This document shows, one piece after another, positions 20,472-31,713 of a DNA stretch of 64,000 bases. Position numbers and translations under genes: made by a program. The stretch is from Drechmeria coniospora (lineage: Eukaryota; Ascomycota; Sordariomycetes; Hypocreales; Ophiocordycipitaceae). The stretch lies in contig NC_054391.1 in assembly GCF_001625195.1 (NCBI RefSeq), positions 6,335,157-6,399,156 on the forward strand. Direction: 5' to 3'. Every line of letters starts with the position of its first letter. Positions within the stretch are counted from its first letter, which is position 1. Below the pieces are notes generated by a model. It was not told the DNA's origin. It did no database searches and was given only the letters and a program-made list of their open reading frames with translations.

Positions 20472-22506
20472 ATGTCTGGCCCCGTGTAAGTTGATTCCAG
20501 AGACGGCCGGGACGGTCGAGCTCTCTCGTCGTCTTACCCCACCATGCCCCGCCCCAAAATCTGTCGTTCGCCTTGACGTCAATTCGCGCATCACGGGAAG
20601 CTGTCGTGACGAGACTTCATGGTGGTTTGAGCCGGCCGGCCCCTCCGTCACGGCCTGGATTGGATTGGCTTGACTTGGCTTGGCTTGCCGTCTTCACGCC
20701 GCCTTCCCCGCGTCCTCTCGAAGCCATGCTCATGTTCTTGACGCAGCGCTCGGCTTGCCAACCTCAAGCTTGGCGCCGTCGAGCAACGACGCTCCCCCTC
20801 CACCGCACACAGTTCCCACGACGGCACTTGGAGAAATGCTGACCGCGTCGCCAGCGCTGACCTGGGCCTCATTGGCCTCGCTGTCATGTGAGTCTCGGCC
20901 CCTCCCCACGCAAGATTTCCGACGACGTCCGAGGCTCACCCTCGGCAGGGGACAGAACCTGATCATGAACATGGCCGACCACGGCTTCACCATCTGCGCC
21001 TTCAACCGAACCGTCTCCAAGGTCGACCGATTTCTCGAGAACGAGGCCAAGGGAAAGTCGATTGTCGGCGCCCACTCGATCGAGGAGTTCGTCGGCAAGC
21101 TCAAGTCGCCTCGCCGCATCATGCTCCTCGTCCAGGCCGGCTCGCCCGTCGACGAGTGGATCGCCAACCTCCTGCCCCACCTCGCCGCCGGGGACATCAT
21201 CATCGACGGCGGCAACTCGCACTTCCCCGACTCCAACCGCCGCACCAAGGAGCTCCAGGCCAAGGGCATCCGCTTCGTCGGCTCCGGCGTCTCCGGCGGC
21301 GAGGAGGGTGCCCGCTTCGGCCCCTCCCTCATGCCCGGCGGCAACGAGGAGGCGTGGGCGCACATCAAGGACATCTTCCAGAGCATCGCCGCCAAGAGCG
21401 ATGGCGAGGCCTGCTGCGAGTGGGTCGGCGACGAGGGTGCTGGCCACTACGTCAAGATGGTCCACAACGGCATCGAGTACGGCGACATGCAGCTCATCTG
21501 CGAGGTAACCGAATGGCCCGCCGTCGGGGACGAGGCAGACGCTGACGGGTGCCTCCGCTAGGCTTACGACATCATGAAGCGCGGCCTCGGCCTCTCCAAC
21601 AAGGAGATCGGTGACGTCCTCGCCAAGTGGAACAAGGGTGTCCTGGACTCGTTCCTCATCGAGATCACCCGCGACATCATGTACTACAACGACGACGACG
21701 GCAAGGCCCTCGTCGAGAAGATCCTCGACAAGGCCGGCCAGAAGGGAACGGGCAAGTGGACGGCCGTCAACGCCCTCGACCTCGGCATGCCCGTCACGCT
21801 CATCGCCGAGGCCGTGCTGGCCCGCTGCCTGTCCGGCATCAAGGACGAGCGCGTCCTGGCGTCGTCGAAGCTCCAGTACGTCAGCCGTCACGCCGGAAAG
21901 TTTGAGGGCAACAGGGAGCAGTTCCTCGAGGATCTCGAGCAGGCCCTCTACGCCTCCAAGATCATCTCGTACGCCCAGGGCTTCATGCTCATGCAGGAGG
22001 CAAGCACCCCCCCCCCCCCCCCCCCCGTCGACGTCGAGGCCTCCCCCGGCTGACACCAGCCCAAGGCTGCCAAGGAATACGGCTGGAAGCTCAACAAGCC
22101 TTCCATCGCCCTCATGTGGCGCGGCGGCTGCATCATCCGTTCCGTCTTCCTCAAGGACATCACGGCCGCCTACCGCAAGGAGCCCAACCTGACGAACCTG
22201 CTGTTCGACGACTTCTTCAACAAAGCCATCCACAAGGCGCAGCCCGGCTGGCGGGACGTCGTCGCCCAGTCGGCCCAGCTCGGCATCCCGACGCCCGCCT
22301 TCTCCACGGCGCTGTCGTGGTTCGACGGCTACCGCACCAAGGACCTGCCCGCCAACCTGCTCCAGGCGCAGCGCGACTACTTCGGCGCCCACACCTTCCG
22401 CATCAAGCCCGAGTTCGCCAGCGCCAAGTACCCCGAGGGCCAGGACATCCACGTCAACTGGACCGGCCGCGGCGGCAACGTGTCGGCCTCGACCTACCAG
22501 GCATAA
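20472..22506 (+). CDS. GND1: 6-phosphogluconate dehydrogenase, decarboxylating
   Basis: Cytosolic oxidative pentose-phosphate enzyme converting 6-phosphogluconate and NADP+ to ribulose-5-phosphate, CO2 and NADPH. Five exons give 493 residues: 20472-20485, 20855-20887, 20949-21504, 21562-21999 and 22066-22506. The Rossmann N-terminus [16 protein letters not shown] is assembled across introns 1 and 2. Substrate and catalytic motifs are [52 protein letters not shown] and [10 protein letters not shown]. Intron 4 (22000-22065) has a GC donor, GAG|GCAAGC, and contains 20 consecutive C. Skipping it is required to join MLMQE to AAKEYGW. An alternative CAG acceptor at 22059 would add Pro-Lys. The first exon of only 14 bases follows a long 369-base intron. 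Confidence 0.95.
22007..22026 (+). repeat. GND1: 20-C homopolymer in 6PGD intron 4
   Basis: Uninterrupted run of C seven bases after the GC donor, occupying about a third of the 66-base intron. Confidence 0.9.
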
Positions 22507-23982
22507 GCTCGCCAACGACGCTGCCGGACGGGGTCGCGAGACGAGGTAGGGAAGCGTGACGGAGTATGAGCGGAAGGAGGGATAATAATGCAAAAGATGC
22601 GCAGGCTCGAGCGATTGGCGGGCCGACGAGCCAGAACTGGGCGACTTTTGAATAGGCTGTCATGTACGCAGCTGGCACCGGCCGCAACGGCCACGCTCTC
22701 GGTGCGTTGTCGTGCCCGGTCGAGGATATCGGGCAGCGTGGAAGGGAATGGTAGATGGCTACATGGAGGCGTCTACGACGCAGTGGAGGATCCGTTCCTC
22801 ACCCACGTACGGAGGTGATTCGCTTGAATGATAGAGATGGCATTCCATGCCTTCTGCTCGCCTTTTGGAGCTCACCGCTGCTGTACCTGGAGATGTTTCT
22901 GCCGGCTGGAATAGAATACAATGTCCTGTCGCATATGCAGTCGTGATACCTCATAATGCCAGTATGCGTGCACCCCACATGTAGGTGTACTTACAAGTAC
23001 TATACAGACTCGTACATGTGCAGTAATAATAATTACAGTACTCCGTACGGAGGCCAATGTACATGCATGTACTTGAGTGCTTGTACAAGTAGTTGTATGT
23101 ATTATTCTAGGAATTATTACTCTGTGTACTCCGTACGGAGTACGTAGTACTTATATTTGCAGGAAGCCTTGCGGAGTGCCAGCTACGGAGTATGGAGTGC
23201 TCCAGGTAGCACCTGCATACAGGACTTATACAGCATTACAGTACACATACTTAAGTTAAGTAGTAGTTGTACAGTAGTTGTACTGTAGGTGTGAAGTACT
23301 CCGTAATACAAGAAAAATACTTAGTCAGTAGGAGTACGTAGAGGTACGGAGTACTTGTGGCACAATACTGTTCATGCCGCGAGTGCTTGTACCACAGTAC
23401 TTGCAGTACTGTATGTGGTGGTACTCGTGATGGTACAACATACAGTACAGTACATGTACTGTACAGTATGTGCAGGGAGACAGGCCCCACCTTTCCCATG
23501 CGGTGGAGCTGCCACCCTTGATTGGCTGCTTCTCACAAGCCTTGTCGCGATGATTTTTGGCCCTTTCTCGGTCTACGCCTTCATGCTCGCTCGCGTACTC
23601 CTACTCCTCCTCGTACTCGCCAGCCTTGTGTACCGTTCCGAGCCGTACCTGCTTGGGCCTGAACTCTACCTTTGCGCGCACGAGGCGAGCGGGAAATGAC
23701 AGCGGGAAAAAAGTGAAGCCGTCTCCAACTCTCCACCTTTACAGCCTCGACCTGTCCATCTTGCGCTGCACCCACCACGCCGTCCAGTTGCCAATCGCCA
23801 GCCAGTGGACCAGCCCGCCGTCGAGCAGGCCACGCTTCGTTGTAGGCTTGTCGACGACCGTCGGCCTTGGGCCATTCGATTGCTGCTTCGTCAACCTTTG
23901 CCGGTGTTTGATTTTGACCCTACCCGCGACCGTGCTGAAGCCTGCGTCGTCGTCGTCGTCGTCGACCGCCACGAGATTCGCC
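22507..23982. repeat. Intergenic region GND1-SSR4 with motif cluster
   Basis: Unique sequence to about 22975, then a dense GTAC / CTCCGTA cluster to about 23475, including the perfect 18-bp palindrome GTACTCCGTACGGAGTAC at 23126-23143. The final 500 bases are GC-richer and include CGTCGTCGTCGTCGTCGTCG at 23946-23963 just before the Ssr4 start. No gene is supported. Confidence 0.6.
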
Positions 23983-26355
23983 ATGGCGCAAATGGACCCC
24001 AGCAGCAGCGTCCCCCAGGACCTGGTACGCCGATCGAGCTCCTTTCGTGTCGCGTCACTAACCATTGCCAGATCTCTCACGTCCACCTCGTCTCGTCCTT
24101 TCGATACCCGACGATGCCCCGACTCGACACCAACGAGGTCGCCAAGTGGCTCATGAGCGCTCCCCAGGTTGCCCGCGACCGAAGTCCCTTCTTCTGGACC
24201 TACCTCGACAAGCCCGCCGACGGCACCATCCTCCTCACTTGGCAGCCCCTCCTGCGGCTCGGTACCAACTTCGCCACCGATGGATTCGTTTGGGCGCCCC
24301 CCGAACAGATTTACAAGCACGACCTCGGCAATGGCTTGGTTCGAGACCCTCCTGCTGCGCCTTGCGCCGCCCCTCGCCAGACGCTGACCCTTCCCTCAGA
24401 TGCTCGAGATCTACTACCTCAAAGCCGGATACATTCCTGGCGAGCAATATACGCTACACACACGGCGCCGATTCCGACTCGTCCCCGTCCCCGGACATGC
24501 GAACCCTCCGCAGCCGGACACAAGCCTCTTCATTGTCCACTACGGCACCGCCGAGATGAACGACCGGATTCCATCCCACCTGGTGCCCTACGACGACCGC
24601 GTCAGCTCCATCATGCAGCAGCGACACTTTGTCCTGCGGGGAGGACAGATTCGCCGAAAAGAGTTCATGCTGTCCGATCGCGTCAACTGGCCCTCCATCC
24701 CCGAGCTCACCCGTCAGCAGATGGGCCAGATGGTTCCCAGGGGTGTTCCCCAGCAAGTCGCCTATCCGACCCAGCCCGCGCCTGGGCCTCCTTCGAAGCG
24801 AGCCCGCCACTCGCAGAGCCAGGCTCAAGGTCAGGCCCAAGGTCAGGCCCAGGCTCAGGCACAGGCCCAGGCACAGGCACAACAGGCGGCCATGCCCGGG
24901 ATGCCGGCAGCGGATGCGACACTCGACGACGATGAAGACATCACCAGGGGCGACATGTTCGACCACATGACGCAGAGGGAAATCTCTCTCCAGCGCTACA
25001 AGCAAAATCACGAATGGATGGAGGAGATCCTGTCATCGGCTTATAGGATGCATCAAATCGCACCCGCAGACCTCAACCTTGGCCTCAAGGGCGAGCTTGC
25101 CGCGCTGACGGAAGGCATCTTCACAGCACAGGCTGGCGATGCGCTCACCAGGATGCCTGATAAGCCCTACGTCGGCCGGCTCGACGCCGGCCTGGCGGAT
25201 GCATTCCGAAAACGCGTCGACCAGTACGTCGAGTCGTCCGAGACCGAGATGAAGCAGATGGAAGCCTCCTATGCGGAAATGATGTCCCGGTTCAAGGAGA
25301 GCTCCGTTTTCGCCGCCGAAGAAGCCGGTCTGAGGGTGGACGTCAACGACGTGGCCGCCGGTATTCTCGGTGCCGAAGGAGGCGCCGACTCCGCTTCCGA
25401 GGCCGAGAGCAGGAGTCGAGAGCCATCCAAGAGACCTCTGGAAGCGGTTGTCAAGGACGTCGAGCTGGCCATCGGTCGCAAGATTGAGAGTCAGCCTCCG
25501 GTGAAGCGCATTCAGGATGGCGGCTATCAGCCCCCCACGCCACCGGCTCCAGCCGCCAGCGCGCCAGTGTTGTCGCGACAGCCGTCCCAGGCGCTGTCGC
25601 AAACCAGCGGCTTCATGGCCGGTGAGTCGGATGTCGACATGGGTGGCACGGCCGCCGGCTTGCTGGACCAGATGCACACGGGCTTTTCGTCCATGTCGAC
25701 GCCCGCCAACAACCTGCCTACGCCGCAGGCTCAGATGATATCGGCGGTGCAGTCAAGCGCCGCGACGCCGACCAATGTCGAAAACCCGGCCGAGCCCGCG
25801 CCCGCGCCGGCTCCCGCGGCCGAACCTGCGGCGGCCGAACCTGTGACGTCCAAGCCGGCAGAGCCTTCGCAGCCGAGCGCCGACGTTTCTATGGGTGGCA
25901 TGGATGCGCCTGCGCCGGTGAAGGAGGAGGGTACGCGCGTGACGCCAGACCAGGGTACCGACAGCGGGGACTGGGTCGTCGTTCCCAAGGGCGGCACGAA
26001 CGCCGACGAGGCCGAAGACCAAAAAGCGCCTGCTGAAGCCGCGGCGCCGACGCCGAAGCCGGAGCCGGAGCCTGCGCAAGCGACGACGACGGCCAAGCCG
26101 ACATCGACGGCTGCCACCCCCGCCAGTGGATCCGCCCCTTTCGACCAAAACGACTTCAGCTCTCTCGGCGATCTCGATACGGCGACTGATGCGCTTGCCG
26201 GCTACGACGCGCCTGACCTAGACGGTTCTGCGGGCGAGCTCGGCGCTGGTTTGGACTTGCAGATGGACATGGGTGAAGATACGGCTTTCGGGGATGCGTT
26301 CCATGGCGTCGATGCCTCTAACACGCCAGGAGACGGTGTCAACCAGGACATGTAG
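23983..26355 (+). CDS. SSR4: SWI/SNF and RSC chromatin-remodelling subunit Ssr4
   Basis: Fungal subunit (SWI-SNF_Ssr4 / DUF1750 family) of ATP-dependent nucleosome remodellers. Exons 23983-24024, 24072-24338 and 24400-26355 encode 754 residues. The conserved N-terminal domain contains VAKWLMSAPQVARD, LDKPADGTILLTWQPLLRLGTNFATDGFVWAPPEQ, LEIYYLKAGYIPGEQYTLH, RRRFRLVPVPGH, PDTSLFIVHYG and RRKEFMLSDRVNWPSI. A Gln-Ala alternating tract follows, then a middle conserved segment DMFDHMTQREISLQRYKQNHEWMEEI. The C-terminal third is Ala/Pro/Glu/Thr-rich and acidic. Intron 2 uses a GTTCGA donor. It is a specific fungal family, so confidence in identity is high; boundaries of exon 1 rest on splice sites only. 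Confidence 0.88.
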
Positions 26356-27116
26356 CAGGCCGGTACTTCATGCCCATCTCCCTCACGCTGAAAGTTGCGT
26401 TGCGACAGCTAGCAAGGACCCAGGCACTGCCGTGAGCTCGGAGCGCTTAGCTGGCTGCGGGCATTATAGCGTCGAGCATGACGCAAGTGTTTGAATGTAG
26501 CATGGAGCCACCCCGCTGTCGCGGCTGACTGGACGGTCAGGTCAGTTCGCAGGTACCGGGGCCATGTCAAAATGTGTATGTACGAGTATTTCTATCTAGG
26601 TCCATCGAATGAAAGACATTCTTGATGTGTCTTGTCTGGTTCTCGCCCTCAAAGCCTCAACCAACTATTTGACGCGAGGTGAGGGGCGGATCAAATCATT
26701 AAAACCGGCTCCCTCGGGCTTGGATCGGCACATCATACAAGTGAAACTTTTCATCAGCTCGATGCTTCATATCACCAGTGTACAGAGTCTCCAGATCATT
26801 GGAGGATGATTGCTCCGTTTGCGTTGGAGGAGTTACACCATTGCTTCCACGTCACCTTCCAGAGTGGCCGAACAGGCGATGGAGGAGTTCAATGCTATTC
26901 GATGTGTCTCAATTTCGCTATGCCTAGTTCAATCCAAACGCCGGCGAGAGCATCCCATAGTAGACAAGGCGAGTCAAGCAATCTCCCATGGCTCAAGGTG
27001 TAATGTAAATGGCAATAAACAAACGATTCTTGCCAGCGCAGAATTATGCAAAGTTCATTCCCGTTGCTCCTGTTTCATGCAACAGAGGTACGACAGCCGA
27101 GCTGGGGACCTTGACG
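26356..27116. other. Convergent intergenic region SSR4 / chitinase
   Basis: 3'-to-3' spacer of 761 bases. Short frames on the forward strand have no motifs. No repeat cluster of the GTAC type is visible, which is unlike most gaps of this length in the window. Confidence 0.5.
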
Positions 27117-28845
27117 TCATCCTCTTCGGATGTTGTCGAACCGACTTGATGGGTAATCAAGCATGTTCTCTGAGAATTCCAGGGTCCCAAAAGACTTGGC
27201 CATGGCGCCGACGAGGCTTTCGTCGCCCGTCTTATCGCCCGAGGCCTCCCACCAGAAGGCTCCGCCGAGTCCGTTGTCTTTGATGTAATCCGACTTGATC
27301 AGCACGGTCCGCGGGTCTTCGTGCGAGATGAGCTCCTTGGTGCCTGCGTCGTAGCTCCAAGCGGCACCGGCAGCGTCGTCCAGCTCGACCGTTGCACCAG
27401 TTTTGGGCAGCATATTGTAGGGCCAGACGCCCTTTTCAAATTTTCCGGGTCCGACACCGTGAAATTTCTTGCCCAGACCCAAGGTCATCTCGAACGATCG
27501 GCCGTAGAGTGGTAGACCGATGATGAGCTTGTGGGGGGAAATGCCGGCGGCCAGATAATCGCCGACGGCCTTTGCAGTACTGAATACTGTGCTGTTCGGG
27601 TTATTTGAGTTGGGATGAAGATTGGCTAAATGGCCCGTATTATCGGACCAATCACCAGCGTAGTCGTAGGCCATTAGGTTCCAGGCGTCGAGAAAACGGT
27701 CCATACCCTTGAGGTCCATCACGTTGTATGTGTTGGGTCCGGCCGAAGAAGCGACCGTCAGGAGGTAATGATACTTTTGGCGGTGCTTGGTTGCGAAGTC
27801 ATCCAGCTCCTTGCGGCAAGCCTCGAGCAATTGAACGTACTGCTGGGCCTCTTCTGCATTCTTTGGATACTCCCAGTCAACGTCGAGCCCGTCCATGCCC
27901 CAGTCGCTCATGAGGCTGACGGCTGACCGGGCGAATTGCCGGCGGCCGGTATCGCTGGCGGCGAAGTTGAAGGCTCCTTTATCCGAGGCAGTCCATCCAC
28001 CAATAGACAGCAGGGTCTTGAGGTTGCGGTGCTTTTTCTTATGGAGGTAAATTTCTTTTACGCATCCGTAGACATTTGAGCCGGGCATGGATGAGGTGTC
28101 GTTGAGTTGCTTCTGTTCATCGGCCCAGGGGTCAATGGATATACTGCGGGCGGCGTCAGTCGAGAGTCTGCGGCTCCGTGGACCACCTCACTTACACTGT
28201 CCCATTGGCGTCGACGCCTGCGAAGGCGTACAGAAGATGGGTGATTTTGTCAACAGGAATCATGCTAGGAAGATAATTTCTTGCATAAATGCCCCTGATT
28301 GCTAGCTGATTAGACACGCCGGCCTAGGACAGATTGGAAGAAAAGGAAGAATGGATTCGACAAACGTACCAATTGGTAAAGTAAAGCGCGTTCTTCAAAC
28401 CCTTGGTTGTATTTCCTGCAACGGGATACCGTCCAAGGTTTCCGGTAGACTGCGGCTGCAGCTGGCTCGTGGCCGAAGCGAGCGAGGTTTGTGCTCTGGT
28501 GGGAATGTCGGTCGAGTTTGTGGTTGTGTTGCTCCAGCTGCCGCTCGATCCGGGGGAGAGAGTGTGTGATTTGACGGGAGCGGAACCGAAAACTGATTCA
28601 ACTTTTGGGTCGGCAGTACATTCGACGTCCGGCTCGGAGCTGCTGTGCGGCTTGGACGGCTGCGGCTGCGTGGTGATGGAGGGGAGTTTCGTTGCCGACG
28701 GTGGAGTGGCGCAAGGCTTTTCGCGATATAGAGTTGTTGTAGTTGTGTAGGTGATTGTGTGTACGGAGGGTGCTTGAGGTTGGCAGCTGTCGACTGCGTT
28801 GGCAATGGCCACCAGGGCCGGCAACGTCAGAAGGATCCGGTGCAT
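27117..28845 (-). CDS. Secreted GH18 chitinase with N-terminal Ser/Thr/Pro stalk
   Basis: Endochitinase hydrolysing beta-1,4-N-acetylglucosamine chains; role in wall remodelling or attack on chitinous hosts is possible. Exons on the reverse strand are 28845-28370, 28294-28196 and 28143-27117, giving 533 residues. Residues 1-18 (MHRILLTLPALVAIANAV) are a signal peptide. Residues about 23-150 are Ser/Thr/Pro/Gln-rich, probably O-glycosylated. The GH18 barrel starts with ALYFTNWGIYARNY at about 152, then THLLYAFAGVDANGTV, TLLSIGGWT, the catalytic DGLDVDWE (276-283, acid Glu 283), LMAYDYAGDWS, GLPLYGRSFE and GGAFWWEASGD. No C-terminal binding module follows. The Ser/Thr-rich region lying before the barrel is unusual. 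All introns are GT-AG. Confidence 0.92.
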
Positions 28846-31713
28846 GTTGGAGATATGCTAGGACGAGGAAGTGGAGGGGGGGGGGTAAGAGATCGACGGG
28901 GAAGCAGATCGGAGAGTTGCGGTTCGAAGAGTAGGGGTGATGGCTTCTTATTGTACTCGTTCTAGTGCCCGTCAAGGGGAGGACGGATATCGAGCACGAC
29001 AAGCGCCGTGGCACAGCGAGGAACTTGTGCCGAACTCGGCTGACGAATGAGTCTTGGGGCAGCAAAATCGCGAGGCGGGCGATGCCGCTGCGGGCTCGAG
29101 GATTCTCAACCAAGTCGAGTGCAACATCGTCATTGGCTTGCACCAGGTGGCCAGTGCCGAGAGGCATCTTGGGCGGGTGATGAGACGAAAGTGCGACGGA
29201 AGGTGGAGGCGGTATGGGTATGGCATTGCGAGCGGCGGCTGGCAATTGTCACGTCGTCTATCTCTTCCGTGCCGTGAAGAACATGGAGGGGGTTGGTTGG
29301 TCGTCGCTGGTGGACAGCCCCCCCTTCCTTCATGGTGCACTGATTCAGCAACAGCGTCGAAAGCAGGCGGTCCATTGGCCAATGCTTGCCTGACGGACTC
29401 CGAGACTTGAAGGAGCGTTGAGGGTCGGAATGGGATTAACCTTTTCGCAAGCCTTTGACCATCAGAGGGGGGTTATCGGGGGAGTCAGCAGGGTCAAGCC
29501 TCACCGCAGCAGCCGTGTGCCATCATGGCTGTGAATGGGGGGCTCACGGGGACGACGAAGAATGCGCACGGTGGTTTCCTGCCCACCGCTGTCGTCTGGA
29601 ATGCGGTGCCGTCGTGGGTGGCTAGTGTGGTTGCCGGCGGTTGCCCTTGACGGGTTGAAGGGTGCCGCGGGTGTTGGTGGAGGTCGATGGCGAGGGGTAA
29701 GGAAGCATTTGAACGGTTAGACTCGTAGCTTGATGTGTTTGCGAAGTGCTTTGCGAGGAGGTGCTTTCCTTTCCCTTGAAGATGGTTTCATAACTGAAGG
29801 CTTGACGGGCAGACAGGCGCCGGATGCTTTCCTGCCTCGAGGGACAACGCATAGGCGACAAATAGAAGCAAGTGCTCATGCGCCGAAGACAACTTCCTTC
29901 TAGGGTACTTGGGAAGGTGGCCGAATCACTGTGGGTGGTGCCTGACGTCACGTTCCGCAGTTGCTGCAGGTATAAGTCCTTACAGTGGTTGTATGCACAA
30001 GTGGCAGCAGTCAGTACTTACTTACCTCCCTACTACTTACTACGGTTAGCAGGTACGGATACACGCACATGCTTCTACAGAATCACGCGTATGTACGTAC
30101 GCATTACTGCTTACTGTGGTATCAGCGGGTGTCCTGAAACATGAAGGCCTGCTGGCGGGAACTTTTTATACAGGGTTCTCCTCAGTACCACTTGTGGCGC
30201 AGTCGCGTTTCAAGGCGGCGAGGTGTGTATTGTGCCACCGTCTTCGGCCTCGGCCGTCGAATATATATAAGTTATAAAGTTGTACAATGTATGAAATGTA
30301 CCCGTACATGTATATGCACTGTAATTAATCCTGCACGGTAGTGATTTCGGACCTCGGGATTTGCCGTGGCCTTCCTCTCCCTTCAAAGGCACCGTACGCA
30401 TGTAGTAGGGTAGTAGGTATTCATACCTGCAACGCCTTACTCTCTCACTCCAAAACGCCAGTTCGGCCATTGTTCAGGTCGGCTTCACAACATGGCCAAC
30501 CGAATCTCCTCCCCCACCCCTGTTTCACGCCCATCGCACGCAAGCCAGCAACGGCATGGCACTGTCGAGCTTCCAAGTCCAGCAGTCGACCCGTTTCGTT
30601 CATCCACATTTGCAGCCGGCGAGGTGTACTGCACTGCACTGCACTGCACTGTGCCTGGGTATGCTAATCGGAAAACGTCTGGGAATGGAGTCGGCAATTT
30701 GTATCGCCATGTGTCTCTCTCCCTCCACCGTTGTAATACTTGGCTGACCGTGGCTTGGACCGGACAATTTGACGTCGGGAAAGGCCGTCGGCCGTGGGCC
30801 TTGAAACCGCCCAGCCCCCAGATTCGGGATGGGCTCGCTGTCTCCCGTTCTTAGTATCCAGTTTAGATGTGCGGCTAAAGTCGAAGCAGTACGGGGATTG
30901 GAGTAGGGTAAGTGTACACATACTGCAGGTACAGCATGCCGGGCCTGGGCACTGTAGCATGTTGCTTGAATTCCATGTGCCTGGCAGTTCTCACGCAGAA
31001 TCCCACATGCACTCACGGTACATGCGTACAGCTGTATATACAGCTGTATAATTTTTTTTTTCTCTTTGGTATCACGTCCCATCAACTCAATGCACCTGCT
31101 GGGAGCGGGGGCAAGGTGACAAGCCCTTTGGGCCATCACCCTTGACCACGCCCTCCCCCCCCAAAAGAACCCATTTGCCAGGGTCCTCTCAGCCTGGCCG
31201 AGTGAGCATTATTTTTCTGTTTATGAAGCATGTAGAAAGACGTAGATGTTGACTATGAGCACTCAACACTGAGTTACGGCATCAGCCAACCGTACATTGA
31301 CGGTACAATATGTGCCTTGGCTGGCTTGTACAAGTTCGAGTCGCCTGGGAGACGATTAGCGACGGCAACGTTGCAGAATACATGTGCGAGAACATGGCCG
31401 CACTCACTGTCATGAGGTTTCCAGAAGGAGGGCAGCCGCTTGGTGGATGAAGCATCACTTTACCGAGGAATGCAAAATACCTAGCGATGAATCTATCGTC
31501 ATGGCAGACCCGAGAGAACAAACAGGCCTGCGGTTGGAGCTTCTTGCATACAAGCATACATATGCCCGTATGCGGACAGGCTATGCATTCATATATCGAT
31601 GCATCCATGTGCTTGTGATGGAAGCCGCGCCCCTTCGCATACGTGCATGACATGCACACGGCCTACTAGTATTACTTACATCAGAGTACATGCAAGTAGA
31701 GATACAGGTCATC
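28846..31713. other. 2.9-kb intergenic region between chitinase and MoCo sulfurase
   Basis: No gene could be supported. 28846-29720 is moderately GC-rich upstream flank of the chitinase, with antisense frames that have no motifs. GTAC words cluster loosely at 29960-30110 and 30290-30420. A short tandem repeat of ACTGC lies at 30628-30650. A T run of nine occurs near 31052, beside CAGCTGTATATACAGCTGTAT, an inverted repeat. 31140-31713 is the 3' flank of the sulfurase gene. Confidence 0.5.
30628..30650. repeat. ACTGC pentanucleotide repeat
   Basis: About four and a half tandem copies of ACTGC within intergenic sequence. Confidence 0.85.

Noticed and set aside
20884..22593. 569-residue open frame antisense to 6PGD
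   Set aside because: It mirrors the GC-biased codons of the sense gene, lacks any domain, and the sense strand has an unmistakable enzyme.
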